Shown: positions 1-6,013, counted from the first letter of the stretch. The stretch is 6,555 nucleotides of DNA from Candidatus Rokuibacteriota bacterium (GCA_016177865.1 JACOUJ010000310.1:1-6555), one strand, 5' to 3'. Program-made: numbers and translations. The notes: generated by a model not told the origin, from the letters alone.

Positions 1-59
1 GCAATGTGTGCCATCGAGTTGGCGGCAGGGGCGGCACGGTGGGCCCCGACCTCGGCCGG
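1..59 (+). repeat. Exact 59-bp direct repeat, copy 1 (window edge)
   Basis: Bases 1-59 are identical to 562-620 and encode the same haem-binding segment, CNVCHRVGGRGGTVGPDLGR, in units 1 and 3 of the cytochrome. Identity stops at base 60 (a versus c). Upstream extent cannot be seen because this copy starts at the window edge. It may be recent exchange between the units or an assembly break at a repeat. Confidence 0.95.
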
Positions 60-1076
60 ATCCAGACGGGGAGGAGCTTCTTTGAGCTGGGGGCGGCGCT
101 CTGGAATCATCTGCCTCGCATGGGGGCGAGGATGCGCGAGGCCGGGATCGAGCGGCCGACGCTTACCCCGACGGAGATGTCGAACGTGATCGCCTTTCTC
201 TTCACCCTCCAGTACTACGACGAGCTGGGCGATCCGAAGGCGGGAGAGGCCCTCTATGCGACGAAGGGGTGCGTCCAGTGCCACGAGGTGGGAGGCAAAG
301 GCGGTCGCGTCGGCCCCGGCCTGGACTTTCTCAAGCGCGCGAATTCGCCAGTGCTCGTTGCCGCGGCGATGTGGAACCACGGGCCCGAGATGGCCGAGGC
401 GATGAAGGAGAAGGGGATCCCGCGGCCCACGTTCCAGGGAAAAGAGATGCTGGATCTTATTGCTTACATCGTTCGGGCCGCGAAGGACGGGAGCGGGGAG
501 ACCGCGCAGGTCGTCCCCGGCGCGCCTGAGCGGGGGCAGAAGCTTTTCAGTGAGAAGCGATGCAATGTGTGCCATCGAGTTGGCGGCAGGGGCGGCACGG
601 TGGGCCCCGACCTCGGCCGGCGAGGCCACCATGTGAGTCTCACTCAGTTTGCCGCCTTGATGTGGAACCACGGGCCAACCATGTGGACCAGGATGAAGGA
701 GCGCGGCATCCAGGTTCCTCGGCTCACCGGGCAGGAGATGGCCGACGTCGTCGCTTATCTCTACGTCTCGCATTACTTCGATCAGACAGCCAGTGCGAGC
801 CGAGGCCAGCAACTTATCCAGAGCAAGGCGTGTCTGACCTGCCACTCGGTGCGAGGGAAGGGCGGGAAAATCGGCGCCGACTTTGCGACATCAAAATTCG
901 TCGCTTCCCCGGCCGGGCTCATTGCCGGGATGTGGAACCACAGCCGCTACATGGAGGCGCAGGCTCAGAAGCAAGAGATCGCCTGGCCGCTTCTCACCGG
1001 TCAGGAGTTGGCGGACATCTCGGCCTACCTCGTAACGGTCCCGAAGGCCGCTCCTTCGAAGCCAGGCTCTCAGTAA
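1..1076 (+). CDS. Tetra-domain c-type cytochrome, 5'-truncated
   Basis: Periplasmic electron carrier built from four successive class-I-like cytochrome c units of about 90 residues; the N-terminus and any signal peptide lie outside the window. The reading frame enters at base 3, and bases 1-2 are the end of the first haem-attaching Cys codon, so the GTG at base 6 is not a start. CxxCH motifs are CNVCH (codons from the edge to 14), CVQCH (270-284), CNVCH (561-575) and CLTCH (831-845). Each unit then has a G-rich loop, a WNHxxxM motif whose Met is the likely sixth haem ligand (WNHLPRM, WNHGPEM, WNHGPTM, WNHSRYM), and an EMxDxxAYL-type helix. The stop is TAA at 1074-1076. It is a clear paralogue of the complete gene at 4820-6013, with the same unit order. 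Units 1 and 3 share an identical 59-base stretch. The haem-domain assignment is secure; the electron partners are unknown. Confidence 0.93.
   Translation, partial: NVCHRVGGRGGTVGPDLGRIQTGRSFFELGAALWNHLPRMGARMREAGIERPTLTPTEMSNVIAFLFTLQYYDELGDPKAGEALYATKGCVQCHEVGGKGGRVGPGLDFLKRANSPVLVAAAMWNHGPEMAEAMKEKGIPRPTFQGKEMLDLIAYIVRAAKDGSGETAQVVPGAPERGQKLFSEKRCNVCHRVGGRGGTVGPDLGRRGHHVSLTQFAALMWNHGPTMWTRMKERGIQVPRLTGQEMADVVAYLYVSHYFDQTASASRGQQLIQSKACLTCHSVRGKGGKIGADFATSKFVASPAGLIAGMWNHSRYMEAQAQKQEIAWPLLTGQELADISAYLVTVPKAAPSKPGSQ
562..620 (+). repeat. Exact 59-bp direct repeat, copy 2
   Basis: Internal partner of the copy at 1-59, in the same reading frame, covering the CNVCH haem motif and following glycine-rich loop of the third cytochrome unit. 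Units 2 and 4 of the same protein differ here at many positions, so the identity is specific to units 1 and 3. Confidence 0.95.
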
Positions 1077-1081
1077 TACCC

Positions 1082-1114
1082 GGCCCCGGGTGGGTGGGGC
1101 GGGGCCGCCCCACC
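1082..1114 (+). terminator. GC-rich hairpin after the first cytochrome, possible terminator
   Basis: Six bases past the TAA lie two mutually exclusive stems. One pairs GGCCCCG (1082-1088) with CGGGGCC (1100-1106). The stronger pairs GGTGGGGC (1093-1100) with GCCCCACC (1107-1114), 8 perfect pairs around a 6-base loop. No T-run follows, so it is not a canonical intrinsic terminator. Its place between a gene end and a promoter suggests transcript-end or 3'-end-protecting function. Confidence 0.45.
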
Positions 1115-1196
1115 ATCGCCTCGAATGTCCCTTTCCAGCAGCATCCCTCTCGCGCGCGATCGCCAATTTTCCAACGGCTTAGCATCAGGCGACTGC

Positions 1197-1213
1197 TTGG
1201 CACAGGCGTTGCT
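1197..1213 (+). promoter_or_regulatory. Sigma-54 (RpoN) -24/-12 promoter
   Basis: TTGGCACAGGCGTTGCT matches the sigma-54 consensus TGGCAC-R-N4-TTGCW. The -24 GG (1199-1200) and -12 GC (1211-1212) are separated by exactly 10 bases, as required. Transcription would start near 1223-1225, leaving a leader of about 33 bases before the ATG at 1257. It lies in a non-coding gap, in the correct orientation, directly upstream of the selenoprotein gene. It would make the downstream cluster dependent on an enhancer-binding activator. No activator gene is in the window, and I could not identify a convincing upstream activator site in 1115-1196. Confidence 0.8.
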
Positions 1214-1222
1214 GTCTGATCG

Positions 1223-1238
1223 AAGGAGTGCAGTCCTT
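1223..1238 (+). other. Imperfect palindrome at the predicted transcript start
   Basis: AAGGAGTGCAGTCCTT is an inverted repeat: AAGGA/TCCTT arms around a TGCA core, with one mismatched pair. It begins at the predicted sigma-54 start site and ends before the ribosome binding site, so it could be an operator or a small leader hairpin. Chance occurrence cannot be excluded. Confidence 0.3.
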
Positions 1239-1243
1239 TGCTC

Positions 1244-1250
1244 GAGGAGG
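1244..1250 (+). promoter_or_regulatory. Ribosome binding site for the selenoprotein gene
   Basis: GAGGAGG lies 6 bases before ATG 1257. It decides this start over the upstream in-frame ATG at 1125, which has no comparable site and lies upstream of the promoter. Confidence 0.85.
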
Positions 1251-1256
1251 AAACCC

Positions 1257-1727
1257 ATGGGTCAGCGTGGTAATGCCGAGCCGCTGGGCTCCAGAAAGAA
1301 ACCACCATACTGGTGGGTCATCACTCTGGTCGTGGTTCTCGTCGTTGGCATCGGGCTCGGTTGGCGCGCCTGGGCGCCGTCGCCCGGAGTTGGAACTAGT
1401 GATTCCGGACGCTCCCCCGCGACCGTCCTGCCGGCCACGGTGCGGCGGGAGACCCGTCCGACCCTTGATCCCGCCCTTTTCGTCGGGAAGGCCAGGCTTG
1501 CCCACCAAGTCGCGCGGGAGATCCCTGGCGTCCTCGATCAACTCTACTGTTACTGCGAGTGCGACAAGCACCTCGGACACAAGAGCCTGCTCTCGTGTTA
1601 CACCGACGGTCACGCGGCCACCTGAGACATCTGCATGGATGAGGCGCTGGATGCGTCTCGGATGGTGAAGGGGGGGTACCAGGTGGCTGAGATCCGGGCG
1701 GAGATCGACAGGAAATACGGCCGATGA
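1257..1727 (+). CDS. CYCXC/PCYCGC-family selenoprotein, Sec at in-frame TGA
   Basis: Small membrane-anchored, probably periplasmic thiol/selenol protein of 156 residues. Residues about 17-37 form one transmembrane helix (WWVITLVVVLVVGIGLGW). The extracytoplasmic domain has the CYCEC motif (C98, C100, C102), then HKSLLSC (C114), then TGA at 1623-1625 as residue 123, followed by DIC (C126) and a further 31 residues. The frame continues without another stop through a helix-like tail to TGA 1725-1727, which overlaps the next gene's ATG. In PF13798 (PCYCGC) relatives, as I recall them, the position before DIC is Cys. I therefore read the TGA as selenocysteine in a UxxC redox motif. A hairpin with SECIS geometry follows at 1640-1660. 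I recall NCBI naming this group 'CYCXC family (seleno)protein', unverified here. The biochemical role is not established; metal handling or disulfide chemistry are possibilities. A conventional gene caller would stop at 1625 and lose the tail. A Cys-codon sequencing error is the main alternative. Confidence 0.85.
1640..1660 (+). promoter_or_regulatory. Candidate bacterial SECIS hairpin
   Basis: GAGGCGC (1641-1647) pairs with GUGUCUC-side bases 1653-1659: seven pairs including one G-U, extendable by a U-G pair at 1640/1660, closing a 5-base loop UGGAU (1648-1652). The loop begins 22 bases after the UGA and has G at its second position. This fits the bacterial SECIS pattern of a short stem, a small loop with an early G, and a loop about 16-37 bases downstream of UGA. 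It would bind SelB and direct Sec insertion at 1623-1625. Confidence 0.7.
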
Positions 1728-3661
1728 TCGCCCGCCTGCTCGGTGCAGCGCTCGTCCTCCTCCCCGTCGCGGCGTGGGCTCACGGCGATCACGGCGGGGC
1801 CAAGGCCCTGGGCGAGACGAGTCTGGTCACAGTCCAGGGCTACCAGGTTGAGCTCTTGAGCCGCCCGTCGCCCCTTGCCCTGGGCCAGGAGAGCGAACTG
1901 GTCGCCAAGATCTTCAAGAACTCTCCGCTGCGCCCGATTTCCGGCGGCAGGGTCCTCGTCGGTCTTGCACCAGTCGGCACTCCTCCCGAGCTCAATGCCG
2001 CCACCGAAACGACCTGGGCCGGGAACTACGTCGTCGCACTCACACCTGCGCGCACGGGCATGCACCAGATCCGCGTCGTCATGGAAGAGCTTGACGGGCG
2101 GATCTTCGCGCCGCCTCTCGTGGTGGATTTTCAGGTCGGCATCGGGCGTGCCCCGGGAATGGGGGTTGCCGTCTGGACGCTTCTGGCCCTGGTCACTGGG
2201 ATTGCCCTGGTCAGCGTGTACGCCGCGACGCTCAAGGCGAGGATCAAGAGACCGGCCGCACTGAACCTCCTGGAGATCCCGTGGCTCCGGCAGGTGCTGA
2301 CTTCGCCGGCTTTTGCGCCCGCGCTTCAGATCCCGGTACTGCTCCTCACGGCTGCTGTGGTATTGATCGGCCTCGTGGACGTCCAGGATGGCGCGGTGAA
2401 CCTGGCGACGAAACTGACCTGGATCCTCTGGTGGCCGGGGATCGTCTTCTCCTTCGTCCTGGTGGGGCGGCTCTGGTGCGTCATGTGCCCCTTCGGAGCG
2501 CTGAATGAATGGACCGCCAGGGCCACCGGAACACAGCGCATGTTCCCGAAGGCCCTGCGCCACCTCTGGCTGGCCACGTTCGCCTTCGTCCTTCTTACCT
2601 GGGCGGACGAGCAGCTCGGGGTCATCCGATCCCCTCGCATGACCGCCTGGCTCATCCTTTTCCTCGGCGTCGCGTCGGTCCTCACGGGGCTCTTCTTCGC
2701 GCGGCGGACGTTCTGCCGCTACCTCTGCCCCATCACGGGACTCCAGGGTCTCTACTCCATGATTGCCCCCGTCGAGCTGCGTGTGGACGAGCGCGCGCGC
2801 TGCCGGAAGGAATGCGACCAGGACTGCTACCGGGGAAACGAGAAGGGGGCAGGGTGCCCCATGTTCGAGTTTCCCATGACCATGGATCGGAACACCTACT
2901 GCAATCTCTGTTTCGAATGCGTGAAGGCCTGCCCGCCGCATAACCTGGCCTTGAGGATTCGCGCGTTGGGCCGGGACCTCTGGACCTCGGGGCGCCGCGT
3001 CCTGGACGAGGCGTATCTGGCTGTGATTCTGGTGGGCCTGACGTTTCTCGTGACGGCTCAGATGCTGACGGCGTGGTCTGGGTGGGTCTCAGGGCTGGCT
3101 CGCTGGCTTCCCGGATGGGTCCGCGCGGGCCTCAGGCCCGTGACGTACCTGGGCCTGGTCGAATCGGCCGTGCTCCTCGGGGGTGCGCTGGTAGTGGTGC
3201 CCCTGGTGGTCCTGGCCGGGGCGGCCTTAGCCCAGCACCTGGTAGGGGTCCACAGGCTCGGCCTCAGGCGGACGTTTGTCATCTTCGGATACGTGCTCAT
3301 CCCGGTGGGGCTGGCCATGCACCTGGCCCACAACCTCGGCCATCTGCTCCTCGAAGGAGGCGGGATCATCCCGGCCGTTCAGCGCGCCGTCGCGCTTTAC
3401 ACGCCGTTCTCGCTCGGGGAGCCCGACTGGCAGATCCTCCCTCTGGCCGCGGAGCCGGTCGTCGAATTGATCCAGGCCATCTTCGTCGTCGGGTTCTTCG
3501 TGCTGTCGTTGGTGGCTGGCCGCCGGCTCTCGATCAAGGTCTACCCCGACCCGCGGGTCGCGAGCCGGGCCATGATCCCGCTGGTGGCCCTGTCATTGAT
3601 CTTCACTGCGATCGGCGTCATACTGTTGAACCAACCCATGGGAATGCGTCATGGGATGTAA
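1724..3661 (+). CDS. Polytopic NapH/NosR/CcoG-type 4Fe-4S membrane protein with N-terminal periplasmic domain
   Basis: Predicted 645-residue membrane redox protein. Residues 1-19 look like a signal peptide cleaved after AWA, exposing HGDHGG. Residues about 30-140 are a beta-rich periplasmic domain resembling YtkA/FixH-like modules. About ten hydrophobic segments follow. Iron-sulfur features are CVMCP (C252, C255), CRYLCP (C331, C335), a CxxxCxxxC set (C360, C364, C368) with C378-Pro, and a classical CNLCFECVKACP cluster (C393, C396, C399, C403). The first two resemble the CxxxCP loops of NapH/NosR/CcoG proteins, and the rest can hold two 4Fe-4S clusters. A later helix carries H533, H536 and H540. 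Family knowledge suggests electron transfer between quinol or membrane donors and periplasmic acceptors. ATG 1724 overlaps the upstream stop as ATGA, with AGGA at 1710-1713, so translation is probably coupled to the selenoprotein. The substrate system is unknown; NosR, NapH and CcoG themselves are not matched end to end. Confidence 0.88.
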   Translation: MIARLLGAALVLLPVAAWAHGDHGGAKALGETSLVTVQGYQVELLSRPSPLALGQESELVAKIFKNSPLRPISGGRVLVGLAPVGTPPELNAATETTWAGNYVVALTPARTGMHQIRVVMEELDGRIFAPPLVVDFQVGIGRAPGMGVAVWTLLALVTGIALVSVYAATLKARIKRPAALNLLEIPWLRQVLTSPAFAPALQIPVLLLTAAVVLIGLVDVQDGAVNLATKLTWILWWPGIVFSFVLVGRLWCVMCPFGALNEWTARATGTQRMFPKALRHLWLATFAFVLLTWADEQLGVIRSPRMTAWLILFLGVASVLTGLFFARRTFCRYLCPITGLQGLYSMIAPVELRVDERARCRKECDQDCYRGNEKGAGCPMFEFPMTMDRNTYCNLCFECVKACPPHNLALRIRALGRDLWTSGRRVLDEAYLAVILVGLTFLVTAQMLTAWSGWVSGLARWLPGWVRAGLRPVTYLGLVESAVLLGGALVVVPLVVLAGAALAQHLVGVHRLGLRRTFVIFGYVLIPVGLAMHLAHNLGHLLLEGGGIIPAVQRAVALYTPFSLGEPDWQILPLAAEPVVELIQAIFVVGFFVLSLVAGRRLSIKVYPDPRVASRAMIPLVALSLIFTAIGVILLNQPMGMRHGM

Positions 3662-3675
3662 GACCACTTAACCCT

Positions 3676-3683
3676 GAGAGGAG
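3676..3683 (+). promoter_or_regulatory. Ribosome binding site deciding the start of the haem-binding protein
   Basis: GAGAGGAG abuts ATG 3684 with no spacing but sits 6 bases before ATG 3690, which favours the second ATG. Confidence 0.75.
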
Positions 3684-3689
3684 ATGATC

Positions 3690-4721
3690 ATGAAGCGCTG
3701 GTTGAACTGGATATTTCCCGCAATCCTGCTGGCGGCGGGAGTCGGCCTGGGATTCTTTGCCTGGCCGCTCGAGGCGCAGCAAAAGAACATCTTGACCGCG
3801 AAGAAGGTCGCCGCCCCGCCGACGCTCGACGGCGTGGTGGAGGACCTCTGGAAGCAGGCCGCGCCGCTCACCGTTAAGGTCGTGGGCGGCCGCAACCTAC
3901 CTGGAGGGACCACGGAAGTGACGGTTCGCGCCGTCTATACGGCCGACACGATCTATTTCCTCGCGCAGTACAAAGACCCCACCGACAGCGTCCGCCGCAG
4001 CCCGTGGGTGAAGCAGGCCGATGGCTCCTGGAAGAAGCTTTCGGACCCCGACGACAAGGGAGGGGACAACAACCTCTATTACGAAGACAAGATGGCGATC
4101 CTCTGGAACATCAGCTCCCCGGCCTTCGAGGCCCGGGGGTGTCTGTCGGCCTGCCACACCGGGGAGGGAAAGCCGTACGGCAACAAGTACACGAAGGACC
4201 CCGGGGAGCTCCTCGACATGTGGCACTGGAAGGGCGTGCGCACGGGACCTGTCGGTCAGATTGACGACCAGTACGTGACGAACACCCGCTATGATAAGGA
4301 GAAGGCACCCGCGGCAGGACGGAAGAGCGACCCGAAGACCGGCGGCGGGTACGCGGATAACCTGAGCGACGATAAGAAGGGCCCGAAGTTCGCGCTCAAG
4401 GGAAACAAGCCGGCGCCGCCGTACTGGATCGTGGACAGCGAGAAAGAGCCGCTCGACCCCTCGAAGTACAAGGCCGGTGACGAGGTGCCGGGGATCATCG
4501 TGGCGCCCTTCACCGGTGACCGCGGGGACATCTCGGCGAAGCACGCCTGGAAGGACGGCGTGAGGACGATCGAAATCGCCCGGAAGCTCGTGACCAGCGG
4601 CGAGTTCGACGTCCAGTTTCGCGACCTGAAGAAGCAGTATGCCTTCGGCGTGGCCGTCTTCGACAACGCTCAGGTGCGTCACGCGTACACGCCGGGCGTG
4701 CTGAAGCTGGGGTTCGAGTAG
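3690..4721 (+). CDS. Exported haem-binding protein, ethylbenzene-dehydrogenase gamma-like
   Basis: Predicted 343-residue periplasmic haem protein. MKRWLNWIF plus a hydrophobic stretch to about residue 25 forms a signal peptide, probably cleaved after LEA. The mature part has the beta-sandwich pattern of the PF09459 family (haem-binding gamma subunits of ethylbenzene dehydrogenase and related DMSO-reductase-family enzymes): a TLDGVVEDLW opening, a TVRAVYTADTIYFLAQYKD strand pair, DKMAILWN, a DMWHWKGVRTGPVGQIDDQY block near 177, and a C-terminal segment with AQVRHAYTPGVLKL. It also contains CLSACH (C151, C155, H156), a CxxxCH rather than CxxCH motif, so haem may be covalently bound. The start at 3690 is chosen from ribosome-binding-site spacing. 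The gene lies 28 bases after the iron-sulfur protein and is probably co-transcribed. No molybdopterin catalytic subunit is present, so it may be a stand-alone electron carrier. Confidence 0.83.
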   Translation: MKRWLNWIFPAILLAAGVGLGFFAWPLEAQQKNILTAKKVAAPPTLDGVVEDLWKQAAPLTVKVVGGRNLPGGTTEVTVRAVYTADTIYFLAQYKDPTDSVRRSPWVKQADGSWKKLSDPDDKGGDNNLYYEDKMAILWNISSPAFEARGCLSACHTGEGKPYGNKYTKDPGELLDMWHWKGVRTGPVGQIDDQYVTNTRYDKEKAPAAGRKSDPKTGGGYADNLSDDKKGPKFALKGNKPAPPYWIVDSEKEPLDPSKYKAGDEVPGIIVAPFTGDRGDISAKHAWKDGVRTIEIARKLVTSGEFDVQFRDLKKQYAFGVAVFDNAQVRHAYTPGVLKLGFE

Positions 4722-4740
4722 TCCAGGCCGGAAGAAATCA

Positions 4741-4767
4741 CCGGGAGGGGGGATTGCCCCCTCCCGG
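4741..4767 (+). terminator. Perfect 11-bp GC hairpin, possible terminator
   Basis: CCGGGAGGGGG (4741-4751) pairs perfectly with CCCCCTCCCGG (4757-4767) around a 5-base loop, 20 bases after the TAG of the haem-binding protein. No T-run follows, so efficiency as an intrinsic terminator is doubtful. It may attenuate or process the transcript before the second cytochrome gene. Confidence 0.5.
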
Positions 4768-4774
4768 CGCCGTA

Positions 4775-4788
4775 GCGCCTCGAGGCGC
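4775..4788. other. Perfect 14-bp palindrome
   Basis: GCGCCTCGAGGCGC is its own reverse complement and lies between the hairpin and the second cytochrome gene. It could be a regulator-binding site or part of a larger folded leader. I see no sigma-54 or clear sigma-70 promoter beside it. Confidence 0.4.
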
Positions 4789-4808
4789 GGTGGCGCGACA
4801 CTCTGTGC

Positions 4809-4816
4809 AGAGGGGG
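4809..4816 (+). promoter_or_regulatory. Ribosome binding site for the second cytochrome
   Basis: AGAGGGGG ends 3 bases before ATG 4820. The spacing is short, but the signal peptide begins exactly at this ATG, which supports it over the in-frame upstream ATG at 4754 inside the hairpin. Confidence 0.55.
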
Positions 4817-4819
4817 TCG

Positions 4820-6013
4820 ATGGATCGGGTTGCTGTATCCGGAATTATTCCTCTTACACTTCTGCTCCTCGTGCTTCTCTACCCGGCGTTGGCCCAGCCC
4901 CTCTTCAGCCCGACCCAGGACCCCGTCGCCGGCTCGCGCGTCTTCGGCGCCAAGGGATGCGTCAAGTGTCACGCGGTCAACGGGGTTGGCGGCAAGGTCG
5001 GGCCCGATCTCGGCCGGATCCGGCGTCCGCGGTCGTTTTACGACCTTGCCACCTCGATGTGGAACCACCTTCCGCGGATGGCCGACCGGATGCGCCAGCT
5101 CGGGATCCCTCGTCCCCAATTGGATGCGCGGGAGACGGGGGACCTTATGGCCTTCCTCTTCACGCTCGACTACTTCGATCCCCCCGGGAAAGCCGAAGCT
5201 GGCCGGCGGCTCTTCTCCGAGAAGAAGTGTGTGGTCTGCCACCAGATCGCCGGGACCGGCGGGGTGATCGGCCCGAACCTCGATTTCCTCAAGGAGTTCG
5301 GCTCGCCCATCCTCGTCGCGGCGGCGATGTGGAATCACGGCCCTGCCATGGCCGAAGCGATGCGGGCCAAGAGGATCGAACGCCCCACCTTCCGGGAGTC
5401 CGAGCTGATCGACCTGATCACGTACATCAAGTCAGCCTCGCCGACTCTTGTGGAGGGGCCGCTCTTCGTCCTTCCAGGGCGGGCAGACGAGGGGCGGCGT
5501 CTCTTCGTCGAGAAGCGCTGCATCGAATGCCACAGCGTCGCCGGCCAGGGCGCCCGTGTGGGGCCAGACTTGGTCGAGCGGGGTCTCGGCAAGAGCCTGA
5601 CCCAGTTCGCGGCGGCGATGTGGAACAAGGCACCGAGGATGATGGAGGCGGCGAGGGCGCGGCGTATCGTTCTTCCCCAGCTCCAGGCCGGCGAGATGGC
5701 CGACATCGTGGCCTACCTCTACTCGGTTCAGTATTTCGCTGAGCCCGGTGAAGCGCGCAAGGGGCGAGAACTGTTGACGTCACAGGGATGCATGGGGTGC
5801 CACGCGGTGGCGGGCGAGGGAGGGAGGACCGCAGGTGATCTCTCCCGGGCGAAGGGCCTGGACTCGCCCGCCGCGGTCATCTCGGCGCTCTGGAATCATT
5901 CGTTTATCATGCAGGACCGAAGCGAGCGGCGGAGGGTCTCGTGGCCCGAGTTCCGGCCCGAGGAGATGGCAGACCTCGTGAGCTTTCTTCAGGGGCTTGA
6001 CCGGAGTCGCTGA
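4820..6013 (+). CDS. Tetra-domain c-type cytochrome, complete
   Basis: Predicted 397-residue periplasmic electron carrier. Residues 1-25 form a signal peptide (hydrophobic PLTLLLLVLLYPALA, likely cleaved before QPLF). Four class-I-like units follow with CVKCH (47-51), CVVCH (137-141), CIECH (234-238) and CMGCH (324-328). Each has a WN[HK]xxxM motif with a probable sixth-ligand Met: M87, M177, M274 and M364. Unit 3 has WNK instead of WNH. Units 1 and 3 both end in a [FY]LF/YxxxYF segment, while units 2 and 4 share an SPxxVxxAxWNH pattern. The protein therefore looks like a duplicated two-domain module. It is paralogous to the gene at 1-1076, with the same unit order. Its stop overlaps the next start as TGATG, implying translational coupling. 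The 98-base upstream gap holds a hairpin and palindrome, so expression may differ from the preceding genes. Confidence 0.94.
   Translation: MDRVAVSGIIPLTLLLLVLLYPALAQPLFSPTQDPVAGSRVFGAKGCVKCHAVNGVGGKVGPDLGRIRRPRSFYDLATSMWNHLPRMADRMRQLGIPRPQLDARETGDLMAFLFTLDYFDPPGKAEAGRRLFSEKKCVVCHQIAGTGGVIGPNLDFLKEFGSPILVAAAMWNHGPAMAEAMRAKRIERPTFRESELIDLITYIKSASPTLVEGPLFVLPGRADEGRRLFVEKRCIECHSVAGQGARVGPDLVERGLGKSLTQFAAAMWNKAPRMMEAARARRIVLPQLQAGEMADIVAYLYSVQYFAEPGEARKGRELLTSQGCMGCHAVAGEGGRTAGDLSRAKGLDSPAAVISALWNHSFIMQDRSERRRVSWPEFRPEEMADLVSFLQGLDRSR

Noticed and set aside
1115..1196. Search for an activator-binding site upstream of the sigma-54 promoter
   Set aside because: There are short palindromic bits such as GCGATCGC, but no pair of matching dyads strong enough to call.
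1125..1625. Longer version of the CYCXC gene starting at ATG 1125 and ending at the TGA
   Set aside because: This start is upstream of the sigma-54 promoter and has no good ribosome binding site. The TGA is better read as Sec.
1624..1659. Alternative SECIS fold with GAGAC/GUCUC outer stem and GCAU/AUGC inner stem
   Set aside because: It has a 4-base bulge and a 14-base loop close to the UGA. The 1641-1659 hairpin is more compact and fits the bacterial rules better, so this is kept only as a competing fold.
1610..2941. Long minus-strand open frame opposite the iron-sulfur membrane protein
   Set aside because: The product is charge-rich and low in complexity with no recognisable domain, and lies opposite a gene with clear 4Fe-4S motifs and membrane helices. 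It is an antisense shadow of high-GC coding sequence.
3897..4682. Minus-strand open frame of 261 codons opposite the haem-binding protein
   Set aside because: No motif, and fully antisense to a recognisable family member. High-GC shadow.
4791..4809. Sigma-54-like TGGCGCG...GTGCA before the second cytochrome
   Set aside because: The GG and GC are 13 bases apart, not 10, and TTGC is absent.
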